This document shows, piece by piece, positions 16,057 to 24,485 of a stretch of DNA of 64,000 bases (position 1 is the stretch's first letter; every line of letters begins with the position of its first letter). The notes beneath the pieces are model-generated. The model was not told the origin of the DNA, made no database searches, and saw only the letters and a list, made by a program, of their open reading frames with translations. Position numbers and translations under genes: made by a program. This stretch comes from an uncultured Alistipes sp. (GTDB lineage: Bacteria > Bacteroidota > Bacteroidia > Bacteroidales > Rikenellaceae). Location: assembly GCA_937899895.1 (NCBI GenBank), contig CALBQR010000034.1, positions 1 to 64,000 on the forward strand. The letters are read 5' to 3'.

Positions 16057-18249
16057 ATGGCCGACGATTTACATAACCTATTGCACGATAAGCTGAAAGA
16101 GTATTTCGGCTTTAATTCGTTCAAGGGCTATCAGGAATCTGTTATTAAGAATGTGCTCGAAGGTAAGGATACCTTTGTGCTGATGCCGACGGGTGGTGGC
16201 AAATCGCTTTGCTACCAGCTTCCGGCTATGATTATGGATGGTGTGGCGATTATTATTTCGCCGCTGATCGCATTGATGAAAAATCAGGTTGACTCGATGC
16301 GAACGTTCGCAGCCGAAACGGGTGTGGCCCATTTCTTAAATTCATCGCTGAATAAGACGGCGGTCAATCAAGTGCGAGCCGACGTGCTTGCGGGAAAGAC
16401 CAAGTTGCTCTATTTTGCTCCCGAATCACTCACCAAAGAGGATAATGTCGAGTTCTTGCGTAAGATCAAAATTTCGTTCTACGCAATTGATGAAGCGCAT
16501 TGTATTTCGGAGTGGGGCCACGATTTCCGCCCTGAGTATCGTCGTATCCGACCTATCATCAATGATATCGGTCAGGCTCCGCTGATCGCTTTGACGGCTA
16601 CTGCTACTCCGAAGGTGCAGATGGACATTCAGAAGAACCTCGGTATGCAGGATGCTACGGTATTTAAGTCGTCGTTCAATCGTTCGAATCTTTACTATGA
16701 GATTCGTCCCAAGCGTGATGCGTCGAAGGAGATCATTAAATTCATTAAGCAGAATGATGGTAAGTCGGGCATTATCTACTGTTTGAGCCGAAAGAAGGTC
16801 GAAGAGTTGGCTGAATTGTTGGTTGCAAACGGTATTAAGGCTCTGCCCTATCACGCAGGTATGGATGCCGCTACGCGTGCCAATAATCAGGATGCTTTCC
16901 TGCACGAAGAGGTCGATGTCATTGTGGCTACGATCGCTTTCGGTATGGGTATCGATAAACCCGATGTTCGCTATGTGATCCATTACGATATTCCGAAGAG
17001 TCTTGAAGGCTACTATCAGGAGACGGGTCGTGCAGGTCGTGATGGCGGTGAGGGTCGTTGTATCGCCTTTTATAGTTATAAGGATATTCAGAAACTTGAA
17101 AAGTTTATGCAGGGTAAACCTGTGGCCGAGCAGGAGATTGGTAAGTTGCTGTTGCAAGAGACCGTTTCATATACCGAGAGCTCGATTTGTCGCCGTAAGA
17201 CTCTGTTGCACTATTTCGGAGAGGAATATACCGAGGATAATTGCGGCAATTGCGACAACTGTCTGCATCCTCGTCCGCAGAAGGATGCCAAGTCGGCTAC
17301 GCAGTTGATGCTCAAAACATTGGCATTTATCGGCGATAAATTCAAGTCGGACTATCTGATCAATGTGCTTGTGGGTAAAGTTACGGCTCTGAATAAGAGC
17401 TATGGCCACAATACCTGCGAGTGGTTTGGTGCAGGTGCCGATTACGATTCGAAGTTCTGGGGTGCCGTAATTCGTCAGGCGCATATTTTAGGTCTGATCG
17501 ATAAGAATATCGAGAACTATGGTCTGCAATCGATTAACGATAAGGGTCGTTCGTATATCAATCTGCCCTTCCCGATTATGATTACGCTCGATCACGACTA
17601 CGATGTCGAGGAGAAAGAGACCGACGCGGCAGTTCCGCAGGGTCGAGGAGGCGTAGCGGATGAGGAGCTATTCTCGATGTTGAAAGATCTGCGCAAGAAG
17701 GTGGCAAAGAAACATAGCCTGCCTCCGTTTGTAATCTTCCAGGATCCTTCGCTCGAAGATATGTCTATTCAGTATCCCATCACCATCGAGGAGATGCAGA
17801 ATATCACGGGCGTCGGTGTGGGTAAGGCTCGTAAATTCGGCTCGGAGTTCGTTAAGCTGATCAAGCAGTATGTCGAGGAGAAGGAGATTATTCGCCCGCA
17901 GGATATGGTCGTTAAGAGTGTCGGCAATAAGAGTGGCAATAAGATCTTCATCATTCAGTCGATTGACCGTAAGATGGATTTCGAGGATATCGCTCGTGCC
18001 AAAGATTTGGACTTTGACGAACTGCTGACCGAGATCGAGGGTATTGTCAATTCGGGTACTCGCCTTGATATCAAATATTATATTGATAGCAATATTGACG
18101 AGGATAAGGTTGAGGATATCTACCTCTATTTCAAGGAGGATGCTGAAAGCGATTCGCTGGATGAGGCTATCGAGGAGTTGGGCTCGGACTATACCGAGGA
18201 GGAGATTCGATTGGTTCGTATCAAGTTTATGTGTGAGCAGGGCAATTAA
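16057..18249 (+). CDS. recQ: ATP-dependent DNA helicase RecQ
   Basis: 3'-5' superfamily-2 DNA helicase for recombination and repair. The 730-residue protein has Walker A PTGGGKS (Lys49), DEAH at 145-148, the aromatic-rich loop after it (HCISEWGHDFRPEYR), motif VI QETGRAGRDG, the RQC zinc site (CRRKTLLHYFGE and CGNCDNC), a winged helix, and an HRDC domain (~540-610). About 120 further residues follow HRDC, making it longer than E. coli RecQ (~610); this tail is usual for one Bacteroidota RecQ group. TATCTTTA at 16019-16026 is a plausible -7 box. rsmA follows after 22 bases. Confidence 0.95.
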   Translation: MADDLHNLLHDKLKEYFGFNSFKGYQESVIKNVLEGKDTFVLMPTGGGKSLCYQLPAMIMDGVAIIISPLIALMKNQVDSMRTFAAETGVAHFLNSSLNKTAVNQVRADVLAGKTKLLYFAPESLTKEDNVEFLRKIKISFYAIDEAHCISEWGHDFRPEYRRIRPIINDIGQAPLIALTATATPKVQMDIQKNLGMQDATVFKSSFNRSNLYYEIRPKRDASKEIIKFIKQNDGKSGIIYCLSRKKVEELAELLVANGIKALPYHAGMDAATRANNQDAFLHEEVDVIVATIAFGMGIDKPDVRYVIHYDIPKSLEGYYQETGRAGRDGGEGRCIAFYSYKDIQKLEKFMQGKPVAEQEIGKLLLQETVSYTESSICRRKTLLHYFGEEYTEDNCGNCDNCLHPRPQKDAKSATQLMLKTLAFIGDKFKSDYLINVLVGKVTALNKSYGHNTCEWFGAGADYDSKFWGAVIRQAHILGLIDKNIENYGLQSINDKGRSYINLPFPIMITLDHDYDVEEKETDAAVPQGRGGVADEELFSMLKDLRKKVAKKHSLPPFVIFQDPSLEDMSIQYPITIEEMQNITGVGVGKARKFGSEFVKLIKQYVEEKEIIRPQDMVVKSVGNKSGNKIFIIQSIDRKMDFEDIARAKDLDFDELLTEIEGIVNSGTRLDIKYYIDSNIDEDKVEDIYLYFKEDAESDSLDEAIEELGSDYTEEEIRLVRIKFMCEQGN

Positions 18250-18271
18250 TCGAACTTCAATATAGTATATT

Positions 18272-19060
18272 ATGACCGAAGTACGCGCGAAAAAGGCTCT
18301 TGGACAGCACTTCCTGACCGATCTTAATATAGCTCGCAAAATCTGTTACTCGATGTCGGGTGGCGCGGCTGATGCTCCGGCAACGGTGTTGGAGGTCGGC
18401 TGTGGTATGGGTGTGCTGACGCAATTTCTATTGCAGAGAGAGGATATTGTTACCTATGGTGCAGAGATTGATAGCGAAAGTGTGGTCTATCTCAATGAGC
18501 ACTACCCCGCTTTTACGCCGCGATTGATCGAGGGCGATTTTCTGCAAATGGACCTCCGCACGATGTTCCCCGATGGTGTGCGCGTGATCGGCAATTTTCC
18601 GTATAATATTTCATCACAGATATTCTTCAAAGTGATTGAAAATCGCGATCTTGTGCCTGAATGTGTAGGTATGATTCAGCGCGAGGTAGCAGTGCGTTTG
18701 GCCGAGCCCCCAGGCTCGAAGGAGTATGGCATTCTGAGTGTTCTGCTGCAAGCGTGGTATGATATCGAGTATCTGTTTACGGTCGGTGAGCAGGTGTTTA
18801 ATCCACCTCCAAAGGTTAAGAGTGCGGTGATACGTCTGGTACGCAACCAAACCACAAAACTCGACTGCGATGAGCAACTTTTTGTGAAGGTTGTAAAAGC
18901 TTCGTTTGGTCAGCGTCGTAAGATGTTGCGCAACTCGTTGAAATCGGTCTTTGGTGATTTCGGAGGTGCTGAACATCGTTTCTTTACTCAACGTGCCGAG
19001 CAATTGTCGGTGGCCGATTTTGTCGAACTGACTCAATGGGTTGCCGAGAATCGTCGCTAA
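18272..19060 (+). CDS. rsmA: 16S rRNA dimethyladenosine transferase RsmA (KsgA)
   Basis: Dimethylates A1518 and A1519 of 16S rRNA late in small-subunit assembly, using S-adenosylmethionine. The 262-residue protein starts with the family block KKALGQHFLTD, has the SAM-binding LEVGCGMGVLT, and the catalytic motif NFPYNISSQI; the C-terminal helical domain ends at AENRR. Length is normal. It follows recQ by 22 bases on the same strand and probably shares its transcript; a good separate promoter for the hemerythrin gene begins just after its stop codon. Confidence 0.95.
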   Translation: MTEVRAKKALGQHFLTDLNIARKICYSMSGGAADAPATVLEVGCGMGVLTQFLLQREDIVTYGAEIDSESVVYLNEHYPAFTPRLIEGDFLQMDLRTMFPDGVRVIGNFPYNISSQIFFKVIENRDLVPECVGMIQREVAVRLAEPPGSKEYGILSVLLQAWYDIEYLFTVGEQVFNPPPKVKSAVIRLVRNQTTKLDCDEQLFVKVVKASFGQRRKMLRNSLKSVFGDFGGAEHRFFTQRAEQLSVADFVELTQWVAENRR

Positions 19061-19089
19061 TTGACAACCAAAATACCTACATATCGGTA

Positions 19090-19120
19090 TTTGCCGACGT
19101 GCGAAAAGTCGCTAATTTTG
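19090..19120 (+). promoter_or_regulatory. promoter of the hemerythrin/LuxR-type pair
   Basis: TTTG (19090-19093), a 19-base spacer and TAATTTTG (19113-19120), 27 bases before the ATG at 19148. Good match to the Bacteroidota consensus. Confidence 0.75.
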
Positions 19121-19147
19121 CAGATATCTATAAGGCGTAAATCAACT

Positions 19148-19846
19148 ATGGTATATAAATTAGGTAAATATAAACCATCAGACAAGATGAGCGATTTGGT
19201 GTGCGAGAATTATTCCACACTGCTTGTAATGAGCCGTTTCGGTATCGCTCTGGGGTTTGGTGATCGCTCAATTGGCGAGGTTTGTAAAGAGGCGGGAGTC
19301 GATACTGCCACCTTCCTCGCTGTTGTCAATATGATGCTCGATGAGGAGCCTCTGGATGCGGATCAATATTCCGAAATCTCGGTCGAGGCATTTATGCAAT
19401 ATCTCCACAACTCACACGATTACTATCTTGAATATCGTCTGCCTGCCATTCGTGCGAAACTTGTTGCTGCGCTTGACAAAGGTAGCGATGTATCGGTTGT
19501 GATTGAGCGTTTCTTCGATGAGTATGCGGCGGAGGTGCGCAAACATATGAATTACGAGGAGAGCACTCTGCTACCCTATATCAGATCGCTGATTGCAGGT
19601 GAAACCCATTCGGATTATAATGTCGATACGTTTGAGCGTCAGCACGATGATGTCGAGCAGAAGATGACCGATCTGAAAAATATTTTGATCAAATATTACC
19701 GTGCCGACGACCATAACGAGCTGAATGTTGTGCTGTTCGATATCTTCTCAATCGAGCGCGATTTGGCATCGCACAATTTTGTGGAGAACAATCTTCTGGT
19801 GCCGATTGTTAAGCAGTTGGAACGTAAAATCGAGGCTGCAAAATGA
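19148..19846 (+). CDS. hemerythrin-like di-iron protein with ScdA/RIC-type N-terminus
   Basis: Cytoplasmic 232-residue protein. The N-terminal ~75 residues resemble the DUF542/ScdA-N region of RIC iron-sulfur-cluster repair proteins but lack its usual CC pair. The rest is a hemerythrin HHE domain with candidate di-iron ligands His90 (NSHDYY), His133/Glu137 (HMNYEE), His166 (RQHDDVE) and His209/Glu213 (SHNFVENN). Such proteins bind O2 or NO, or repair di-iron and Fe-S centres. The ATG at 19148 is chosen because it sits right behind a promoter; an upstream TTG would place the start inside the promoter. The regulator gene overlaps its end by 4 bases (ATGA), so the two products are probably made in step. 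Confidence 0.85.
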   Translation: MVYKLGKYKPSDKMSDLVCENYSTLLVMSRFGIALGFGDRSIGEVCKEAGVDTATFLAVVNMMLDEEPLDADQYSEISVEAFMQYLHNSHDYYLEYRLPAIRAKLVAALDKGSDVSVVIERFFDEYAAEVRKHMNYEESTLLPYIRSLIAGETHSDYNVDTFERQHDDVEQKMTDLKNILIKYYRADDHNELNVVLFDIFSIERDLASHNFVENNLLVPIVKQLERKIEAAK

Positions 19847-20457
19847 GTATGTCAATCAAAATAGCAGTTGCCGAGCCGTCGCTGATAATTCGTAGTGGCT
19901 TGCTGGCCGTGCTCAAACGCCTTTCGGCTCTCTCGATCCAGGTGGTTGAGATAGTCGATTTTGCAACTTTGACCGATACTTTGCGCGATGAGGAACCTGA
20001 TATTCTTGTGGTTAATCCTGCTATGCTCGGAGTGTTCTCGTTGCAGCAGATTCGTGCCGATCAACAATTTGCGTCGTTACGTTGTGTGGCCTTGCTCAAT
20101 CAACTTGCCGATGAACGATTGATTAATGGTTACGATGCGACCATATCGTTGTGCGATTCGGCCGAAATGATTAAGGAGAAACTGCTTGAAGTGGTGGCAA
20201 TTGAGAACGATACGACTGACCGCGAACAGCTGAGTACCCGCGAAAGAGAAATTATTGTCTGCGTGGTTAAGGGAATGACTAACAAACAGATAGCCGAACA
20301 ACTGTTCATCTCGACACATACGGTCATTACCCACCGTCGTAATATCGCGTCGAAATTGCAAATCCATTCGCCTGCCGGTTTGACGATCTATGCAATTGTG
20401 AATAAATTGGTCGAACTTGATCAAATTAAAGCCTCAGTTTTGGGAGGCGCGGAATAA
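19843..20457 (+). CDS. LuxR/NarL-type transcription regulator with degenerate receiver domain
   Basis: DNA-binding regulator of 204 residues. The C-terminal half has a clear LuxR-type helix-turn-helix (LSTREREIIVCVVKGMTNK followed by QIAEQLFISTHTV). The N-terminal half is receiver-like, but the acidic pocket is missing: the usual Asp pair is replaced by Glu11-Pro12, and the phospho-acceptor position in DILVVNP is Asn58. It should therefore not be phosphorylated in the normal way. Its start overlaps the hemerythrin gene, so it may respond to, or be controlled by, that protein; this is inference. A 17-bp hairpin terminator follows. Confidence 0.88.
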   Translation: MSMSIKIAVAEPSLIIRSGLLAVLKRLSALSIQVVEIVDFATLTDTLRDEEPDILVVNPAMLGVFSLQQIRADQQFASLRCVALLNQLADERLINGYDATISLCDSAEMIKEKLLEVVAIENDTTDREQLSTREREIIVCVVKGMTNKQIAEQLFISTHTVITHRRNIASKLQIHSPAGLTIYAIVNKLVELDQIKASVLGGAE

Positions 20458-20475
20458 CGCATGTGGCAGATGTAT

Positions 20476-20520
20476 AAAACAAATGTTCGCATTCCCTTGT
20501 GGTATGCGAACATTTGTTTT
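20476..20520. terminator. two-way terminator shared by the LuxR-type gene and tRNA-Leu
   Basis: A perfect 17-bp stem (20476-20492 with 20504-20520) around an 11-base loop, with T-rich 3' sides in both directions. It ends the plus-strand regulator gene and the minus-strand tRNA gene. Confidence 0.9.
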
Positions 20521-20522
20521 GT

Positions 20523-20611
20523 TGGTACTCGGAGCGGGAATCGAACCCGCACGGCCGTTGCTGGCCACAGGATTTTAAGTCCGGCGTGTCTACCTATTCC
20601 ACCATCCGAGC
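20523..20611 (-). tRNA. tRNA-Leu (anticodon UAA)
   Basis: Class II tRNA on the minus strand. Acceptor arm 20605-20611 pairs with 20527-20533 (first pair G-U). The anticodon loop reads CTTAAAA, giving anticodon TAA. The long variable arm has a 4-bp GGCC/GGCC stem and the T arm is perfect. The anticodon stem has one C-U mismatch at the second pair. CCA is encoded in the DNA (20523-20525), unlike the tRNA-Gly gene in this window. Confidence 0.95.
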
Positions 20612-20639
20612 AACCCTCTATTGTGCATTATTGCGAGTG

Positions 20640-20671
20640 CAAAAGTATCAATTTTATTTTGAAAATGCAAA
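20640..20671 (-). promoter_or_regulatory. promoter of tRNA-Leu
   Basis: Minus strand: TTTG (20668-20671), 20 bases, TACTTTTG (20640-20647). A perfect match placed about 30 bases before the mature tRNA 5' end. Confidence 0.8.
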
Positions 20672-20752
20672 CTATTGTATTATTTGCTTCGTTATCATTG
20701 CCTTTGTTGAAAATAATTGTTAATATTGCACCAAATATAACTCAAATTAGCT

Positions 20753-22363
20753 ATGAAAATTTTTGCTAAATTACTCTCCTATTTGTCAATTCTGACAATG
20801 TTATTTGTTGTTGGTTGCTGGGATCCAGACCAAGTTCATACCCCCGATAATTTCGAGTCGTTTGATCAGGATAAATATTGTCAGGTTCTGAACTCAAATC
20901 TCGATGCTTTGCAGGCAATTCTTGAAGCACAATCGGATGCTGTGTATGCTGTAAGCGTTGCGCCGATTGAGGAGGATAAGAAGGCTGTGGGCTATGATGT
21001 GTCGCTGTCAAACTCCCGAAAATTAAAGATTTACACAAGTACGACAAATAAGACTCCCGTTATCCATATCATTAAGCAGGATGATGCCTATTATTGGTGC
21101 TATAATTTTAAGATTCTTGCCGATAAGAATAATGGTAAGTTCGAGGCATCGACTACCAAGTTAATGACCAAAATCGAAGACGATACGTTGTATGTTTCGG
21201 GAAATAATGGTCCCTATCAGAAGCTTGGATATGTTACAGGTGTCGAGAATATTCGCTTTTTCAGAAGTGTCGAACAGGGCGATAAGCGAACGACCTATCA
21301 GTTGGCGAATGGTCTTCTCTTAAATCTGCGCCAGTATGCGGCAGATGAGATTCGTTTTGCCGATAATTATGTTGAGATGATCTGTGAGAAAAAGTGGGAT
21401 AGCAATGGTGATGGCTATCTCTCATATTCGGAGGCCGAGGCAGTTGAAGATATTAGCAATACATTTATGCGAAATATCAATATTACCTCGTTCAATGAGT
21501 TGCAATATTTCACAAAGTTGCAAGAGATTCCCGACTCTTCGTTCTATGCCAGCTATGCGTTGAAGGAGGTTGCCTTCTCGGATAATATAACGGCAATTGG
21601 CGAGTATGCGTTTGCTAATTGTACCGATTTGAAGAAGGTTAATTGGGGCGGTAATCTTGCGACTATTGGCTACTACGCTTTTCGTAATTGCGGTTTTGAG
21701 AGTGTGAAAATTCCTGAAAGTTGTTATACTATTGGCGATTGTGCCTTCTATTATTGCGAGGAGTTAGAGAATGTCGAGATTGGCAGTAATGTGGAGTATA
21801 TCGGCTATTATGCATTTTTGAAAAGCAAGGTGCGTTCGGTTACCATTCCCGAAAGTGTTAAGAAGATTCACACCAATCCTTGGGCTTATTGCGATAGCCT
21901 TGCTTCATTCAAGGGTAAATTTGCTTCGGCAGACGGTCGCTTGATTATATGCAATAATACTATTGTATCATCGGCAATGGCCGGATTGGGCTCTTATACG
22001 GTGCCAGAAGGACCGACCACAATCGGAACTATCGCCTTCTCGGAGGCTTCGATGACCAAGATTGTTCTTCCTAAAAGTTTGACGGCGATTGGCCATAATG
22101 TATTCCGAGATTGCAAAGAACTGACCGAGGTGCGTATTCCGGCGGGTATTAGGAGTATTGGTTATGGCGCGTTTAATGGTTGTGAGGTTTTAGAGAAGGT
22201 ATATTGTGCTGCAACCACGCCACCTATTTTGGAGGATGATGTAACGTTTAGTAAGAACTCACCCGCGCGTGTAATCTATGTTCCCACCGAGTCAGTTGAT
22301 GCTTATAAAGCAGACGCAAGTTGGAGTAAATATGCATCGGCAATTAAGGGCTACGACTTCTAA
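20753..22363 (+). CDS. BspA-like leucine-rich repeat surface lipoprotein
   Basis: Surface-exposed lipoprotein of 536 residues. The signal ends in the lipobox-like FVVGC. Residues ~50-190 form a beta-rich N-terminal module like those of other Bacteroidales cell-surface proteins. Next is a short calcium-binding-like element DSNGDGYLSYSEAEAV, which usually precedes the repeats. From ~240 to 500 there are BspA/LRR_5 repeats of the form ITAIGEYAFANCTDLKKV, about ten of them. The C-terminal VIYVPTESVDAYKADASWSKY is the standard end of this family. Likely role: adhesion or glycan contact at the cell surface, by family. It has its own terminator, which overlaps the next promoter. Confidence 0.88.
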   Translation: MKIFAKLLSYLSILTMLFVVGCWDPDQVHTPDNFESFDQDKYCQVLNSNLDALQAILEAQSDAVYAVSVAPIEEDKKAVGYDVSLSNSRKLKIYTSTTNKTPVIHIIKQDDAYYWCYNFKILADKNNGKFEASTTKLMTKIEDDTLYVSGNNGPYQKLGYVTGVENIRFFRSVEQGDKRTTYQLANGLLLNLRQYAADEIRFADNYVEMICEKKWDSNGDGYLSYSEAEAVEDISNTFMRNINITSFNELQYFTKLQEIPDSSFYASYALKEVAFSDNITAIGEYAFANCTDLKKVNWGGNLATIGYYAFRNCGFESVKIPESCYTIGDCAFYYCEELENVEIGSNVEYIGYYAFLKSKVRSVTIPESVKKIHTNPWAYCDSLASFKGKFASADGRLIICNNTIVSSAMAGLGSYTVPEGPTTIGTIAFSEASMTKIVLPKSLTAIGHNVFRDCKELTEVRIPAGIRSIGYGAFNGCEVLEKVYCAATTPPILEDDVTFSKNSPARVIYVPTESVDAYKADASWSKYASAIKGYDF

Positions 22364-22383
22364 ATAGAGAAAAATAAATTTAT

Positions 22384-22431
22384 AAAAAGCTGGTGATTCT
22401 CGGCCGAGTGTTGGGATTCATCAGCTTTTTT
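22384..22431 (+). terminator. terminator of the BspA-like gene
   Basis: Stem AAAAAGCTG (22384-22392) with its complement (22422-22430), extended by four more pairs with one G-U. T-run 22426-22432. The upstream element of the next promoter lies within this hairpin's loop. Confidence 0.85.
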
Positions 22432-22441
22432 GTTATATTTG
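22411..22441 (+). promoter_or_regulatory. promoter of the C1-type peptidase gene
   Basis: TTG (22411-22413), a 20-base spacer and TATATTTG (22434-22441), 19 bases before the ATG at 22460. It overlaps the preceding terminator. Confidence 0.7.
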
Positions 22442-22459
22442 TCAAAATTCTATCCTATT

Positions 22460-23596
22460 ATGAAAAAGATACTCTTACAATTAGCTGTCGTAGCCGTATG
22501 TTGCGGTTGCGGTCAGGAGGCAGCAAAGGTGCAAGAACAGGAACCCGCAGCTGAACCTCAAAAGATCGAAAATCCTATGGTTGATGAAGTGTCGTGGGCT
22601 ACAACGCCTGTTAAGGATCAGGCTCGCACGGGTACCTGCTGGGCATATGGCGGTGTGTCGATGCTTGAAAGCGAAGTGATGCGCCGTGGTGGCGAAGAGC
22701 TGAATCTCTCGGAAATGTGGGTGGCTCGCAATGCGTGGAAGGAGAAGGCTGTGAAGTATGTTCGTCTGAATGGCCGTATGAACCTCTGGCAGGGCGGCGA
22801 GTTGCACGATGTGCTCTACATTGTCGATCGCTACGGCATTGTGCCGCAGGAGGTTTATGAGGGTAATTCGTCTGACGGTCAGTACGATCATCGTGAGCTG
22901 TGCAATGCAATGGTTGATTGCGCAAAGAAGATCGTCGAGGAGAAGGCCTATAAGAACGATGGTTGGCAGGATGAGTTCGATAAGATTTTGGACGAGTATT
23001 TGGGCGTGCGCCCCGAAACTTTCGAGGTTGATGGTGTTGAATATACTCCGAAGAGTTATGCCGAGAAGTTGGGCCTGTCGGGCGATGATTTCGTCTATTT
23101 GACTTCGTTTGCTCATCACCCCTACTACGAGGAGTTCTCGATCGAGATTCCCGATAATTGGTTAGGCGAAAAGTCGATTAACCTGCCGTTAGACGAGCTG
23201 CTGTCGGTGATGTATGCTGCAATTGAGAAGGGCTACACTATCGGTTTGGGCTCGGATATCTCGGAGGCAAGTTATAGTGGCGGTATCTGTGTTCTTCCTA
23301 CTGATGAGAACTACGAGAAGGGTACTATTCCCGCCGAGGAGATTGTGGTTGATGAGGCTCTGCGTTTGAAGTGGTTTGACGATCGCACAACGGTTGATGA
23401 CCATATTATGCATATCGTCGGTATCTCTTGCGATCCGCAGGGTAATCGCTATTTCAAGGTGAAGGATTCGGGTGGCGTATCGCGTAACTTCGATGGCTAC
23501 TGCTACATTTCGGAGAGCTTTATGCGCGGTAAGGTGATCGAGATCGCGGTTAATCGCGCTGCGATAGATCCCGCTTTGCTTGCTCGATGCGAGTAA
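22460..23596 (+). CDS. C1B-type (bleomycin hydrolase/PepC-like) cysteine peptidase lipoprotein with altered active site
   Basis: Papain-fold peptidase of 378 residues, exported as a lipoprotein (signal ending VAVCCGC). The oxyanion Gln54 and nucleophile Cys60 are in VKDQARTGTCWAYGG, and the catalytic His is in DDHIMHIVG. The third position, normally Asn in VKNSWG, reads VKDSGG, so Asn is replaced by Asp and the following Trp by Gly. It may still be active but the change is notable. Other parts match the bleomycin hydrolase-like family of Bacteroidota. The start at 22460 is preferred because a longer frame would begin inside the promoter. Its last 47 bases overlap the 3' end of miaA on the other strand. 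Confidence 0.83.
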   Translation: MKKILLQLAVVAVCCGCGQEAAKVQEQEPAAEPQKIENPMVDEVSWATTPVKDQARTGTCWAYGGVSMLESEVMRRGGEELNLSEMWVARNAWKEKAVKYVRLNGRMNLWQGGELHDVLYIVDRYGIVPQEVYEGNSSDGQYDHRELCNAMVDCAKKIVEEKAYKNDGWQDEFDKILDEYLGVRPETFEVDGVEYTPKSYAEKLGLSGDDFVYLTSFAHHPYYEEFSIEIPDNWLGEKSINLPLDELLSVMYAAIEKGYTIGLGSDISEASYSGGICVLPTDENYEKGTIPAEEIVVDEALRLKWFDDRTTVDDHIMHIVGISCDPQGNRYFKVKDSGGVSRNFDGYCYISESFMRGKVIEIAVNRAAIDPALLARCE

Positions 23597-24485
23597 TGAT
23601 ACCTTCGATGTCGCGAGGATCGCACCAAATAACCTGCTCATCGCGACGGAACCAAGTTAATTGACGCTTGGCATAACGGCGCGAATTGCGTTTGATTAGT
23701 TCGACTGCTTCGTCGCGGCTGCAAAGGCCGTCGAAGTAGTCGAACATCTCTTTATACCCTACTGTTTGCAACGAATTGAGATCTCGATAAGGGTATAATG
23801 CGCGAGCCTCAGCCTCCAAACCGTCGGCCATCATCTGATCAACACGGCGGTCAATGCGGTCATAAAGCTCGGCTCGATCCATCTCTGTCCCGATTTTAAT
23901 GATATCGAAATTACGCGAGCGTTTTTCGCCTGTGCGAAATTCCGAGAAAGTGCGCCCGCTTGCCAAGCAGACCTCCAATGCGCGTTGCACACGGGCAGGA
24001 TTGTGCCGATCGACTTCGGCTGCATAGGTGGGGTCAAGCCTTTCTAATTCGGCAAATAGATCACCGACGCCCTTTTCGCGCAGACGCTGCGACAGTTTCT
24101 CGCGCAACTCCTCCGAGGCTTGCGGAATATCGTCAATACCCTCGCATAAAGCCTTGACATATAGACCCGCACCGCCAACGGCAACAACCGTGTGATGTCC
24201 TTCGGCAAATAGCTCGTTGAGCTTTGCCAATGCCTCCTGCTCATATCTGCCGCAGGTGTATTGCTCGTGAATGTCGTGTGAAGCGATGAAGTAGTGAGTC
24301 GCTGCTGCAAGCTCATCGGGCGTAGGTTGTGCCGTTCCGATGGCCATACCTCGGAAAATCTGTCGTGCATCGGTTGAAATGATTGGCGCATTAAAATAGT
24401 TTGCCAGACGGATGCTCAATGCTGTTTTGCCGGAGCCCGTCGGACCAACGATGACGATCAAAAGAGGTCGCACGTTAGAACTCAT
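23550..24485 (-). CDS. miaA: tRNA dimethylallyltransferase MiaA
   Basis: Adds a dimethylallyl group to N6 of A37 in tRNAs reading UNN codons. The 311-residue protein has the P-loop GPTGSGKT (residues 14-21), the catalytic ISTDARQIFRGM block (DSxQxY-like), GTAQPT and the C-terminal RRYAKRQLTWFRR, all diagnostic. It starts 11 bases inside the end of the pRiA4b-like gene, so the two are one transcript with translational coupling. Its 3' end overlaps the convergent peptidase gene by 47 bases. mtaB at 4.7 kb acts on the same tRNA position (other modified base). Confidence 0.95.
   Translation of the reverse strand: MSSNVRPLLIVIVGPTGSGKTALSIRLANYFNAPIISTDARQIFRGMAIGTAQPTPDELAAATHYFIASHDIHEQYTCGRYEQEALAKLNELFAEGHHTVVAVGGAGLYVKALCEGIDDIPQASEELREKLSQRLREKGVGDLFAELERLDPTYAAEVDRHNPARVQRALEVCLASGRTFSEFRTGEKRSRNFDIIKIGTEMDRAELYDRIDRRVDQMMADGLEAEARALYPYRDLNSLQTVGYKEMFDYFDGLCSRDEAVELIKRNSRRYAKRQLTWFRRDEQVIWCDPRDIEGIITRIEQAKRDLSQRD

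Noticed and set aside
20461..20769. Plus-strand open frames over the tRNA-Leu gene
   Set aside because: They read through a terminator and an antisense tRNA; no protein-like pattern.
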